A DNA stretch of 33,927 bases from an uncultured Eubacteriales bacterium (GCA_900549475.1 UROF01000028.1:1-33927); one strand, 5' to 3'; counted from the stretch's first letter, positions 8,013 to 16,238 are shown. Program-made: numbers and translations. The notes: a model not told the origin generated them from the letters alone.

Positions 8013-9095
8013 TCAAGATATGTACCAGTTTCCTGCGGCCAGTGCCTCCTCCGTCACAGGGACAAGAGCAGGCGTCTTTTCAGGGGCCGCTCCGGCCACC
8101 GCCGCCTCTGCTGCCTCCACATCAGATGTCTGGACATAAACCGCATCCACCAGGGGCAAAAGCTGCTTCATATCCTGTCCGGTCGTCTCTGCCATGGTCC
8201 CCTCTTCCCAATCCAGGAGGGCATCCTCCTCCACCAGCAGGGCGATCCGGATATCATAGGGCTCCAGGGCCTCCCGCAGCTCTGTCAGAAACAAGGTCAA
8301 CGCCTGGACCTTATCCAGCTCGTTTCCGGAATAGTCGATTTTTTCCAGCTTACCAGAAGAGGGATAGGTGACCTCCTCCAGCAGCAGCTCATCAAAGCCC
8401 AGACGGGCACACTCCAGGGCCAAATCAATGATGTAGTCCCTAGCCTGTTCCTTGGCCGGGTCCAACCAGTAGTAGGAGAGGTTATCATACCAGATATAAC
8501 CAGAGGACTGGCAGATCCCGGCACTCTCCATATGGGAAAACCCATAGTAGCTGTCATGGAAGCAATTGAGCCGGGCCACCGATATGATCCCTTCCTGCTG
8601 ACACAAGGTACGGATCAAAGCAGGATCTGCCCCATTTTCGTCCACCGCATCCCGCAGAGCCACAGTGGAATCATAAAACACTTTGCCGGTGTTGTCCTTA
8701 ACAGTAAACACATAGCCGTTGGCGCCCTGGGCAGACAATTCCGCCTCCAGCGCGGCGCCATCTGCCGGGAGAGCAGACAGGCTGATCAGACGATGCTCCC
8801 CATATGGTGCTGCTGTCTGGTCGGCATCCTCCTGCCCATCTTCCCCTGTTTCACCAATCACCAGATTCATCTCTCCGCTGTCCGGCTCGTTCTCTCCCTT
8901 ATCTGCGGACGTTCCTTCCTCCTTCTGGAAAAACGGAAGATCCAGCCGCACCTCACCGCTGTCAGTAAATGTCACATAGCGCTGCAGGAACAAGTATGCG
9001 CAGGCTGCCAGCAGGATCAGTACCAGCAGCACGATCATCAACAGCCGCAGGCCGCCGCGCCGCCCCCGATAGCTATGGTATCCTTTGGTCCCCAT
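8013..9095 (-). CDS. Membrane-anchored DUF4015 (glycoside-hydrolase-like) protein
   Basis: Encodes 360 residues: a short Arg-rich cytoplasmic N-terminus (MGTKGYHSYRGRRGG), one membrane helix (about 18-38), an acidic Glu/Asp/Gly linker (to about 100), and an extracellular domain. That domain resembles the DUF4015 putative glycosyl hydrolase family: GYVFTVKDNTGKVFYDS, IISVARLNCFHDS, and WLDPAKEQARDYIIDLALECARLGFDELLLEEVTYPS are in the family order. Where relatives usually have FDYVRFP after GFDE, this protein has LLEEVTYP, so an acidic residue is kept but shifted or substituted and catalysis is uncertain. The start at 9095 is chosen because AGGAGG lies nine bases upstream; an ATG at 9119 has no such site. 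Its own promoter lies at 9138-9166. Confidence 0.75.
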   Translation of the reverse strand: MGTKGYHSYRGRRGGLRLLMIVLLVLILLAACAYLFLQRYVTFTDSGEVRLDLPFFQKEEGTSADKGENEPDSGEMNLVIGETGEDGQEDADQTAAPYGEHRLISLSALPADGAALEAELSAQGANGYVFTVKDNTGKVFYDSTVALRDAVDENGADPALIRTLCQQEGIISVARLNCFHDSYYGFSHMESAGICQSSGYIWYDNLSYYWLDPAKEQARDYIIDLALECARLGFDELLLEEVTYPSSGKLEKIDYSGNELDKVQALTLFLTELREALEPYDIRIALLVEEDALLDWEEGTMAETTGQDMKQLLPLVDAVYVQTSDVEAAEAAVAGAAPEKTPALVPVTEEALAAGNWYIS

Positions 9096-9137
9096 GGGCA
9101 CTTTCCTCCTGGTAATCATGTTTCAAAGATATTCTTT

Positions 9138-9166
9138 ACCATACCACTCTCTGCTTCAAAAAACAA
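9138..9166 (-). promoter_or_regulatory. Promoter of the DUF4015 gene
   Basis: Minus strand: TTGTTT (9161-9166), 17 bases, TATGGT (9138-9143) with an upstream TGG. It sits between the rpiB terminator and the DUF4015 ribosome binding site, where a promoter is needed. Hexamers are moderate matches. Confidence 0.55.
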
Positions 9167-9240
9167 CCCGCATTGGGGAAAAACGTCATTTTGTCCCTTT
9201 ATCCCCCGAAAAATCTCCTGTTTTCCAGCAGGGAAACTAC

Positions 9241-9275
9241 AAAAAATGCACCGGGGGACACACAGTGTCCTCCGG
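9241..9275 (-). terminator. Intrinsic terminator after rpiB
   Basis: On the minus strand CCGGAGGACAC pairs with GTGTCCCCCGG around a TGT loop (one A-C mismatch), followed by TGCATTTTTTG. It lies 10 bases after the rpiB stop and is the first clear terminator after hrcA, so it ends the heat-shock operon. Confidence 0.85.
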
Positions 9276-9285
9276 CGTATCTGCG

Positions 9286-9726
9286 TCAGTCATTTTCCAC
9301 AGCCATGATCTTATCCACCCGGCGCTGGTGGCGGCCCCCCTCAAATGCAAAAGAGAGGAATGCTTCCACGATCCGCTGGGCCAGCAGGGGTCCTACAACA
9401 CCGGCCCCCATAGCCAGCATATTGGCATCATTGTGCCGCCGTGTCATTTCCGCACTCCAGGGATCGCTGCACAGCGCACAGCGGATACCCTTCACCTTGT
9501 TGGCGGTGATGGAGATACCGATACCAGTGGTGCAGATAACGATGCCCCGCTCACACTGGCCGGAAGCTACCGCCCGGGCTGCCGCCGCCCCAAAATCGGG
9601 GTAATCACAGCTCTCCTTGCTGTGGCAGCCGAAGTCTACCACTTCATGGCCGTTCTCCTGGAGCCAGGCCTTGATTTGCTCTTTCAGGTCAAATCCGCCG
9701 TGATCAGATCCCATTGCGATCTTCAT
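9286..9726 (-). CDS. rpiB: Ribose-5-phosphate isomerase B
   Basis: Interconverts ribose 5-phosphate and ribulose 5-phosphate in the cytoplasmic pentose phosphate pathway. The 146 residues match RpiB (LacAB_rpiB family). Seen are MKIAMGSDHGGFDLKE at the N-terminus, with the phosphate/sugar-binding D8-H9 pair, C65 in VICTTGIGISITANK (catalytic cysteine position), and TRRHNDAN (H98, N99). It starts 30 bases after dnaJ with no terminator between, so it is probably transcribed as the last gene of the CIRCE-controlled operon. A pentose isomerase in that operon is unusual but not unique to my knowledge. Ribosome binding site GGGAGAG. Confidence 0.95.
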   Translation of the reverse strand: MKIAMGSDHGGFDLKEQIKAWLQENGHEVVDFGCHSKESCDYPDFGAAAARAVASGQCERGIVICTTGIGISITANKVKGIRCALCSDPWSAEMTRRHNDANMLAMGAGVVGPLLAQRIVEAFLSFAFEGGRHQRRVDKIMAVEND

Positions 9727-9756
9727 CTTTCGCTCTCCCTTCCCCTTTGCACAGAT

Positions 9757-10899
9757 TTATTTTTTGAACTTTTTGAAAAAGCTCTTGCGCTCCTCGTAAT
9801 TGTTCTCTTTCAGGGTCTCACTGAATTTCTTCAGGGCTTCCTTCTGCTCCCGGGTCAGGTTCCGGGGCGTCTCAATATACACGGTGACATACTGGTCGCC
9901 ACGGCCCCGGCCATTCATATTGGGGATACCCTTGCCTTTCAGCCGGAAAGTGGTACCGGTCTGCGTGCCCTCGGGAATCTCATATTTCACTTTGCCGTCG
10001 ATGGTGGGGATCTCCATCTCGCCGCCCAACACCGCCTGGGTAAAGGTGATGGGTGCCTCACACAGCACAGACGTGCCCTCCCGCCGAAACAGGGGGTGGG
10101 GCCGTACAGAGATCACCAGCAGCAGATCGCCGGCAGGGCCGCCGTTGCGTCCGGCATTGCCCTGACCCCGTAGGGAGATGGTCTGGCCGTCGTCGATACC
10201 GGCGGGGATGGATACCTTCACCGTCTTGCGCCGCCGTACCTGGCCGCTGCCGCCGCAGTCCTTGCAGGGGGTGTTGACGATCTTGCCCTTGCCGCCGCAG
10301 CGGGGGCAGGGGCCTGTGGTGGCAAAGACACCCATGGGGGTCTGCCGCCGCTGCTGGACCTGGCCGCTGCCGTGGCAGTTGGGACAGGTCTCCGGGTTGG
10401 TACCGGGAGCCGCACCGCTGCCGTGGCAGGTCTCACACTGCTCCACCCGCTCCAGGGAGACTTCCTTCTCGCAACCGAAGGCCGCCTCCTCAAAGGTGAT
10501 GGTCAGCCCCATCCTGAGGCTCTCGCCCCGCTGGGGGCCGGTGCGGCTGCGAGTACCGCCACCGAAACCGCCACCGAAGAAACTGCCGAAGATGTCCCCC
10601 AGATCGCCAAAGTCAAAGCCACCTTCGAAACCGCCACCATAGCCGCCGGCACCGGCACCATAGCTGGGATCTACTCCGGCAAAGCCGAACTGGTCGTAGC
10701 GCTGGCGCTTGTCGCTGTCGCCGAGTACCTCATAGGCCTCGTTGATCTCCTTGAAGCGGGCCTCTGCGTCCTTATCACCGGGGTTCAGGTCCGGGTGGTT
10801 CTCCTTGGCCAGCTTCCGGTATGCCTTCTTTATCTCAGCGTCCGTGGCGCCCTTCTGGACGCCCAGGACCTCATAATAGTCTCGTTTCTGTTCTGCCAT
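9757..10899 (-). CDS. dnaJ: Chaperone DnaJ
   Basis: Hsp40 co-chaperone that stimulates the DnaK ATPase and delivers substrates. The 380 residues show, in order: the J domain (1-70) with the HPD motif in KENHPDLNPGDK; a Gly/Phe-rich linker (about 75-115); four zinc-binding CxxCxGxG motifs (CETCHGSG, CPNCHGSG, CPRCGGKG, CKDCGGSG); and two C-terminal beta domains. Length and order are those of a complete type I DnaJ. The ATG at 10899 has only a weak ribosome binding site (GTGAG). A 107-base spacer with two stem-loops separates it from dnaK. Confidence 0.98.
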   Translation of the reverse strand: MAEQKRDYYEVLGVQKGATDAEIKKAYRKLAKENHPDLNPGDKDAEARFKEINEAYEVLGDSDKRQRYDQFGFAGVDPSYGAGAGGYGGGFEGGFDFGDLGDIFGSFFGGGFGGGTRSRTGPQRGESLRMGLTITFEEAAFGCEKEVSLERVEQCETCHGSGAAPGTNPETCPNCHGSGQVQQRRQTPMGVFATTGPCPRCGGKGKIVNTPCKDCGGSGQVRRRKTVKVSIPAGIDDGQTISLRGQGNAGRNGGPAGDLLLVISVRPHPLFRREGTSVLCEAPITFTQAVLGGEMEIPTIDGKVKYEIPEGTQTGTTFRLKGKGIPNMNGRGRGDQYVTVYIETPRNLTREQKEALKKFSETLKENNYEERKSFFKKFKK

Positions 10900-10921
10900 G
10901 CACGCTCACATCCAATCTGCC

Positions 10922-10992
10922 GCGGGAACCTTCCCGCTTCTATGTCCGAACATTCCAAATGGGGCGGAGTCCTCCCCCGTCCCATTGGAATG
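10922..10992 (-). other. Two stem-loops between dnaK and dnaJ
   Basis: A long hairpin at 10951-10992 has outer arms CATTCCAA/TTGGAATG continuing through TGGG/CCCA and a GC-rich inner stem, with one bulge. A second, GCGGGAA/TTCCCGC, is at 10922-10937. Neither is followed by a T-tract, so full termination is unlikely. They may act as an mRNA processing or 3'-protection site that makes dnaK more abundant than dnaJ; this is inference. Confidence 0.65.
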
Positions 10993-11006
10993 ACAAGCCG
11001 ATTCGC

Positions 11007-12848
11007 TTACTTCTTCTCGTCGTCGTCAACGACCTTGTAGTCGGCGTCGTAGTACTGCTGACCGCCGTTGTCGCCGCCGGGCTGACCGCCCATGTCGGGG
11101 CCGGCACCCTGAGGATTGGCCTGCTGATAGAGCTTCTCACTGACAGCGTAGAAAGCCTGCTGCAGCTCCTCGGTAGCCGCCTTGATGGCAGCGGTATCCT
11201 CGCCCTTGAGCTTCTCTTTCAGGTTGTCGATGCCGCTCTGGACCTTGCTCTTGTCCTCAGCAGGGATCTTGTCGCCCATCTCGCCCAGGGTCTTCTCTGC
11301 CTGATAGACCATCTGGTCGGCGTTGTTGCGGGTCTCCACTGCCTCCTTGATCCGGGCATCCTCAGCAGCGTACTGCTCGGCCTCCTTGACAGCCTTCTCA
11401 ATGTCCTCCTTGGACATGTTGGTGGAAGAGGTAATGGTGATGTGCTGCTCCTTGCCGGTGCCCAGATCCTTGGCACTGACGTTTACGATGCCGTTGGCAT
11501 CGATATCAAAGGTGACTTCGATCTGAGGTACGCCACGGCGGGCCGGAGCAATGCCGTCCAGGTGGAAGCGGCCCAGGCTCTTGTTGGCCGCGGCCATCTC
11601 ACGCTCGCCCTGGAGGACGTTGACTTCCACGCTGGTCTGGTTATCCGCCGCAGTGGAGAAGATCTGGCTCTTCTTGGTGGGGATGGTGGTATTGCGCTCT
11701 ATCAGACGAGTGCACACGCCGCCCATGGTCTCAATGCCCAGGGACAGGGGGGTAACATCCAGCAGCAGCAGGCCCTTGACGTCGCCGGTCAGCACGCCGG
11801 CCTGAATGGCGGCGCCCATAGCCACACACTCATCGGGGTTGATGCCCTTGAAGCCCTCTTTGCCGGTGATCTTCTTCACGGCCTCCTGGACCGCGGGGAT
11901 ACGGCTGGAGCCGCCCACCAGCAGGACCTTGGAGATATCGCTGCCGCTGAGGCCGGCATCGCCCATAGCCTGACGCACGGGGCCCATGGTGGCCTCTACC
12001 AGGTGAGCGGTGAGCTCGTTGAACTTAGCACGGGTCAAAGTGACATCCAGGTGCTTGGGGCCGGTGGCGTCAGCGGTGATATAGGGCAGGTTGATGTTGC
12101 TGCTGGTGACGCCGGAAAGCTCGATCTTGGCCTTCTCGGCAGCCTCCTTCAGACGCTGCATAGCCACTCTGTCGCCGCTGAGGTCGATGCCCTCGGTCTT
12201 CTTGAACTCGGACACCAGGTACTTCATAATGCACTCATCGAAGTCATCGCCGCCCAGGCGGTTGTTGCCGGCGGTGGCCAGCACTTCGATCACGCCGTCG
12301 CCGATCTCCAGGATGGACACATCAAAGGTGCCGCCGCCCAGATCGTAGACCATGATCTTCTGGTCGCTCTCCTTATCCAGGCCATAGGCCAGAGCCGCGG
12401 CGGTAGGCTCGTTGATGATACGCTTGACCTCCAGGCCGGCGATCTTGCCGGCGTCCTTGGTGGCCTGACGCTGGGCGTCAGTGAAGTAAGCGGGGACGGT
12501 GATAACCGCCTCAGTGACGGTGGAGCCCAGATAGGCCTCGGCGTCCGCCTTCAGCTTCTGCAGCACCATGGCGCTGATCTCCTGAGGGGTGTACTTCTTG
12601 CCGTCGATCTCAACTTTATAGTCACTGCCCATCTCACGCTTGATGGAGGAGATGGTGCGGTCGGGGTTGGTGATGGCCTGGCGCTTTGCCACCTGGCCCA
12701 CCATACGCTCGCCCGTCTTGGAAAACGCCACCACAGAGGGGGTGGTGCGGTTGCCTTCGGCGTTGGGGATAACAACAGCCTCGCCGCCTTCCATCACGGC
12801 AACGCAGGAATTGGTAGTACCAAGATCAATACCGATAACTTTAGACAT
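11007..12848 (-). CDS. dnaK: Chaperone DnaK (Hsp70)
   Basis: ATP-dependent chaperone that binds exposed hydrophobic segments with DnaJ and GrpE. The 613 residues begin MSKVIGIDLGTTNSCVAVME (phosphate-binding loop 1), with VYDLGGGTFDVSILEI and VLLVGGSSRIPAVQ in the nucleotide-binding domain, the linker GLLLLDVTPLSLGIET, and the substrate-binding domain. The C-terminus is Gly/Gln-rich and ends DADYKVVDDDEKK. The length is normal for Gram-positive DnaK, which lacks a proteobacterial insertion. A strong AGGAGG site precedes the ATG. It lies 63 bases downstream of grpE in the HrcA operon. Confidence 0.99.
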   Translation of the reverse strand: MSKVIGIDLGTTNSCVAVMEGGEAVVIPNAEGNRTTPSVVAFSKTGERMVGQVAKRQAITNPDRTISSIKREMGSDYKVEIDGKKYTPQEISAMVLQKLKADAEAYLGSTVTEAVITVPAYFTDAQRQATKDAGKIAGLEVKRIINEPTAAALAYGLDKESDQKIMVYDLGGGTFDVSILEIGDGVIEVLATAGNNRLGGDDFDECIMKYLVSEFKKTEGIDLSGDRVAMQRLKEAAEKAKIELSGVTSSNINLPYITADATGPKHLDVTLTRAKFNELTAHLVEATMGPVRQAMGDAGLSGSDISKVLLVGGSSRIPAVQEAVKKITGKEGFKGINPDECVAMGAAIQAGVLTGDVKGLLLLDVTPLSLGIETMGGVCTRLIERNTTIPTKKSQIFSTAADNQTSVEVNVLQGEREMAAANKSLGRFHLDGIAPARRGVPQIEVTFDIDANGIVNVSAKDLGTGKEQHITITSSTNMSKEDIEKAVKEAEQYAAEDARIKEAVETRNNADQMVYQAEKTLGEMGDKIPAEDKSKVQSGIDNLKEKLKGEDTAAIKAATEELQQAFYAVSEKLYQQANPQGAGPDMGGQPGGDNGGQQYYDADYKVVDDDEKK

Positions 12849-12911
12849 AATTTTGTCCTCCTAAATCTATATGGAAATATGTTTTAACAAAAGGTAAGGG
12901 GTTATTCCCCA

Positions 12912-13487
12912 TCAATTGGCCACCTGCACAGTGGCGAACCGGATCACCCGGTCCCCCAGCAGAAAGCCCTTCTGGAACACCTGGGCCACTATATTTTCTC
13001 CCAGGTTCTCATCGTCCACATGCATCACGGCGTTGTGCCGCGCGGGATCAAAGGGCTGACCCGCCGGGTCGATGATCGTGACTCCCAGCTTCTCCAGAAT
13101 GCCCTGGAGCTGGTGGAAGATCATCTCCATGCCCTTCTTGTGGACGTTATCGTCATCGCCGGCCTGGGTCACCGCCCGCTCCAGGTTATCATAGATATCC
13201 AGGAACTTGGCAATGGTGTCAAGCTTGGCGTCCTGATAAATGGTTTCTTTTTCCTTGGTGGTCCGCTTGCGGTAGTTGTCGTACTCAGCGACCAGACGCA
13301 GGTGCTGATCATTGAGCGTGGCCAGCTGGCCCGCCAGCTTCTCCATCTTTTCCATCTGCTCCCGGGTAACGGTGAAGGTCTCCGCCGTTTCCTCCGGGCG
13401 GTATTCCTCCGTCACCTCCTCAGGCTGCTCAGGACACACGTTCTTTTCCTGCTCCTCCTGGGGAGCGTTCTTTTCTTTCTTGCTCAC
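12912..13487 (-). CDS. grpE: Nucleotide exchange factor GrpE
   Basis: Releases ADP from DnaK. It has 191 residues: an acidic, charged N-terminal tail (about 1-45), a long coiled-coil helix (about 45-100, including LRLVAEYDNYRKRTTKEKE) and a C-terminal beta domain with GVTIIDPAGQPFDPARHNAVMHV and VAQVFQKGFLLGDRVIRFATV. The start is a GTG at 13487 that overlaps the hrcA stop (GTGA), with AAGGAGG 11 bases upstream inside hrcA, so translation is coupled. Standard gene order hrcA-grpE-dnaK-dnaJ. Confidence 0.98.
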   Translation of the reverse strand: MSKKEKNAPQEEQEKNVCPEQPEEVTEEYRPEETAETFTVTREQMEKMEKLAGQLATLNDQHLRLVAEYDNYRKRTTKEKETIYQDAKLDTIAKFLDIYDNLERAVTQAGDDDNVHKKGMEMIFHQLQGILEKLGVTIIDPAGQPFDPARHNAVMHVDDENLGENIVAQVFQKGFLLGDRVIRFATVQVAN

Positions 13488-14536
13488 GGTGTATCGTCCT
13501 CCTTAGGGGGTAACTGATTGTTCTTTCCAAACATCTTGGTGAGGCTCTCGGCAAAATAACTCAGCCGGGCCGCTACAGTGGCATAGTCCATCCGGGTGGG
13601 TCCCACCACGCCGATGAGCCCCCGCATATTGTCACCGATGTCGTAGCTGGCCACTACCACGCTGGCATCCTTCAGCGCCTCGTTCACATTTTCCGGGCCG
13701 ATCAGGATCTGCATGGGGGTGTTCTCATCCAGCACCGGCAGCTGCGCTTTCTGATCCGTCAGAAGGCTCATGAGCCCATCGGCCTTGGTAAGGTCCTGGA
13801 ACTCCGGCTGACGGAAGATCTGGCTCTGTCCGGTGGTGAACACATGGCTGCGTTCACTGCTGTCGATCACCGCTGTGGCAAACTCGATGGTCTGGGACAG
13901 GGGCATGAACAACTCCGCCCCCAGCTGCGGCGCCAGCGCCATCAGCTTTGTGCCCAGCTCCTCGGTATGGATGCCGGTAAAGTGGGTATTAAGGAGATTG
14001 GCCAAAGCCGGCAGCTGTTCCACCGCTACAGGAAGTTCTGTGCGGAGCAGCTGGCTCTTGACCCGGCTGTCATCGGTCATCACCACGGCGATAAAGCTCA
14101 TGGCATCCACCGCCAGCAGGTCGTAGCGCCGGACCGTGACGCTGTTTTTACCGGCAGCCACCGCATAGGCCGGGTAGTTGACGATGGAAGATACCATCTG
14201 ACCCGCCTGGGCGATCACGCTGTCCAGCTCCTGCATCTTGCCGTGGAGGGCGGAATTGATCTCCGCCGCTTCCTGATCGGAAACCTTCCGATGCTCCATC
14301 AGCTCGTTGACGTACAGCCGGTAGCCCTTGGGGGAGGGGACCCGCCCCGCAGAGGTGTGGGGCTGCTCCAGGTAGCCCATCTCAACCAGGTCCGCAAGTT
14401 CGTTGCGGATGGTGGCGGAGCTGACGCTGCCGCCCATAGCCTGGGCAATGAACTTGGAGCCCACCGGTTCCGCCGAGTCGATGTAGCGCTCGGTGACCAC
14501 CTTCAGTATTTCCTTTTTCCGGGCGGTCAGTTCCAT
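13484..14536 (-). CDS. hrcA: Heat-inducible transcription repressor HrcA
   Basis: Binds CIRCE operators and represses class I heat-shock genes; its activity is known to depend on GroEL. The 350 residues start with the winged-helix domain (MELTARKKEILKVVTERYIDSAEPVGSKFIAQ, SSATIRNELADLVEMGYLEQPHTSAGRVPSPKGYRLYV), followed by the GAF-like domain (to about residue 330). The gene sits directly behind a perfect CIRCE, so it represses itself and grpE-dnaK-dnaJ-rpiB. The AAGGAG ribosome binding site (14545-14550) touches the last bases of the CIRCE. Confidence 0.98.
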   Translation of the reverse strand: MELTARKKEILKVVTERYIDSAEPVGSKFIAQAMGGSVSSATIRNELADLVEMGYLEQPHTSAGRVPSPKGYRLYVNELMEHRKVSDQEAAEINSALHGKMQELDSVIAQAGQMVSSIVNYPAYAVAAGKNSVTVRRYDLLAVDAMSFIAVVMTDDSRVKSQLLRTELPVAVEQLPALANLLNTHFTGIHTEELGTKLMALAPQLGAELFMPLSQTIEFATAVIDSSERSHVFTTGQSQIFRQPEFQDLTKADGLMSLLTDQKAQLPVLDENTPMQILIGPENVNEALKDASVVVASYDIGDNMRGLIGVVGPTRMDYATVAARLSYFAESLTKMFGKNNQLPPKEDDTP

Positions 14537-14549
14537 AGCCGATACTCCT

Positions 14550-14576
14550 TTAGCACTCCTTTCCCTCGAGTGCTAA
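14550..14576. promoter_or_regulatory. CIRCE operator
   Basis: TTAGCACTC, nine bases, GAGTGCTAA: an exact match to the CIRCE consensus, with both arms complete. It lies between the -10 box and the hrcA ribosome binding site, the standard position for HrcA repression. Confidence 0.98.
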
Positions 14577-14580
14577 ACGC

Positions 14581-14609
14581 AGTGTATCACCATTGCCGCC
14601 CGATGTCAA
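14581..14609 (-). promoter_or_regulatory. Promoter of the hrcA operon
   Basis: Minus strand: consensus TTGACA (14604-14609), 17 bases, TACACT (14581-14586) with upstream TGA. The CIRCE begins five bases downstream of the -10, so it would overlap the start site. Confidence 0.92.
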
Positions 14610-14625
14610 TACGAATCCATGCCTC

Positions 14626-14648
14626 CAATTTGAACAAATTGTAAATTG
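14626..14648. promoter_or_regulatory. Candidate second operator upstream of hrcA
   Basis: A perfect dyad CAATTTG-AA-CAAATTG (14626-14641) is followed by another half-site AAATTG (14643-14648). It lies 16 bases upstream of the -35 box. The same motif, less perfect, lies upstream of the V-ATPase promoter (7758-7771). Function unknown. The rest of 14649-14755 shows nothing I can assign. Confidence 0.4.
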
Positions 14649-14755
14649 TCCCAGAATCTCTTTTTCTCCTGCAGGCAGGGAATACACAGACCTTCCTTCC
14701 CGCTGCCGGAAACGCCCTGTTGTCCGGTCCTCAGCTTATTTTCTCCTGAAAAACA

Positions 14756-14795
14756 AAAAGTACCCCGCACAGCAAAAGCTGTGAGGGGTACTTTT
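14756..14795. terminator. Intrinsic terminator after rnfB
   Basis: An 18-bp stem (AAAAGTACCCC.CACAGC with its complement, one mismatch) closes on an AAAA loop. On the minus strand it is followed by TTTTTGTTTTTC. It begins 13 bases after the rnfB stop and separates the rnf operon from the hrcA promoter. Confidence 0.93.
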
Positions 14796-14807
14796 CAAAT
14801 ACAGGTG

Positions 14808-15638
14808 TTACTGGTTCACTACCACAGGAGCAACCTTGTCGTTGCCGTGGAGATTTACGATCAGCTTCCGGGGGCACTTGGCTACGCAGATGCCGCAGGA
14901 GGTGCACTTGTCGTAGTCGATGACAGCCACGTTCTTGGACACCGTGATAGCGCCGGAGGGGCAGCTCTTCTCGCACAGCTTGCAGCCGATACAGCTGATG
15001 GCGCAATGGGCCTTGGCCTGAGCGCCCTTCTCCTTGTTGGCACAGGGCAGAACAATGTCCACATTGTAGGGCATGCTGACAATGACCTTCTTGGGGCACA
15101 CGGCGGCACACTGCATGCAGCAGACGCATTTGTCACGATCCACTTCCGCTACACCGCGGCTGTTGATGTGGATGGCGTCAAACTTACAGGCGGCCACGCA
15201 GGAGCCCAGACCCAGGCAGCCGTAAGCGCAGTCCAGAGTGCCGTTGCCGGCGATCTTCATGGCAGCCACACAGTCATTGATGCCCACATACCGGTCAAAC
15301 TTATGGCCGGCCCGGTTGCCGCCGGCGCAGCGGACAAAGGCCACGCGGCGCTCCACCGCCTTGACTTCCACGCCCATCACCGCGGCAATGCGGGAGGTCT
15401 TTTCCCCGCTGCAGCTGGGGCAGGCGTTTACCGGTGCCTTGCCCGCCAGGATAGCAGCGGCACAGCCGGCGCAGCCGGGATAGCCGCAGCCGCCGCAGTT
15501 GGCGCCGGGCAGGGCGTCCAGGATCTCCGCCAGCCGGGGATCCGTCTTTACCTCGAACACCTTGGAGGCAATGGCCAGCACCAGGCCGAACACACCGCCC
15601 AGGATGCCCAGCAGCAAAAGCGCATAGAGAATATTCAT
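14808..15638 (-). CDS. rnfB: Rnf complex subunit RnfB (multi-cluster ferredoxin)
   Basis: Electron-input subunit of the ferredoxin:NAD+ oxidoreductase. It has 276 residues: an N-terminal membrane helix (about 5-25), the Rnf-type Fe-S domain with C48, C51, C56 and C73 (ANCGGCGYPGC), and then several ferredoxin-type motifs: CAYGC...CVAAC (about 137-151), CVCCMQCAAVCP (171-182), CIGCKLCEKSCP (216-227) and CTSCGICVAKCP (245-256). This is a richer cluster set than proteobacterial RnfB and typical of clostridial ones. Last gene of rnfCDGEAB, 15 bases after rnfA. Confidence 0.96.
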   Translation of the reverse strand: MNILYALLLLGILGGVFGLVLAIASKVFEVKTDPRLAEILDALPGANCGGCGYPGCAGCAAAILAGKAPVNACPSCSGEKTSRIAAVMGVEVKAVERRVAFVRCAGGNRAGHKFDRYVGINDCVAAMKIAGNGTLDCAYGCLGLGSCVAACKFDAIHINSRGVAEVDRDKCVCCMQCAAVCPKKVIVSMPYNVDIVLPCANKEKGAQAKAHCAISCIGCKLCEKSCPSGAITVSKNVAVIDYDKCTSCGICVAKCPRKLIVNLHGNDKVAPVVVNQ

Positions 15639-15653
15639 CGTCTCATTCCTCCC

Positions 15654-16238
15654 TTACCAGACCTTCAGGCCGCTGAAGCCCATAAAGCTCAGGGCCATGA
15701 GTCCGGCGGTGATCAGCGCGATGGGGAATCCCCGGAAGGCCTTGGGAGGCTCGGAGAACTGCAGGCGCTCCCGGATGCTGGCAAAGAGCACAATGGCCAG
15801 CAGGAAGCCAACGCCGCCGGTAATGCCGTATACCACGGACTCGATAAAGTTGTAGCCCTCCTGCACGTTCAGCAGCACCACGCCCAGCACGGCGCAGTTG
15901 GTGGTGATCAGGGGCAGGTACACGCCCAGAGCCTCATAGAGGGCGGGCATGGACTTCTTGAGGAACATCTCCACAAACTGGACCAGGGCCGCGATGACCA
16001 GGATAAAGGCTACCGTCTGCATATATTCCAGGTCCAGCTTCATCAGCAATACGTTCACCGGGTAGCACAGAGCGGAGGCAAGGCCCATGACGAAGATCAC
16101 GGCGAAGCCCATGCCCATGGCGGTGTCCATCTTCTTGCTGACGCCCATGAAGGGGCAGATGCCCAGGAACTGGACCAGGATGAAGTTGTTGACCAGGATG
16201 GCACCCAAGGAGATGGAAAGCAGCTTTGTAATATCCAT
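15654..16238 (-). CDS. rnfA: Rnf complex subunit RnfA
   Basis: Integral membrane subunit of the ion-translocating Rnf complex. The 194 residues are six hydrophobic helices, beginning LLSISLGAILVNNFILVQFLGICPFMGVSKK. This segment contains the conserved cysteine-containing LGICPFMGVS element that, with RnfE, holds an intramembrane Fe-S cluster. It starts two bases after rnfE, so coupling is likely. The length is normal. Confidence 0.97.
   Translation of the reverse strand: MDITKLLSISLGAILVNNFILVQFLGICPFMGVSKKMDTAMGMGFAVIFVMGLASALCYPVNVLLMKLDLEYMQTVAFILVIAALVQFVEMFLKKSMPALYEALGVYLPLITTNCAVLGVVLLNVQEGYNFIESVVYGITGGVGFLLAIVLFASIRERLQFSEPPKAFRGFPIALITAGLMALSFMGFSGLKVW

Noticed and set aside
10821..12887. 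Open frame of 688 codons on the plus strand opposite dnaK
   Set aside because: Shadow of dnaK; long antisense frames opposite dnaK are a familiar artefact of its codon use.
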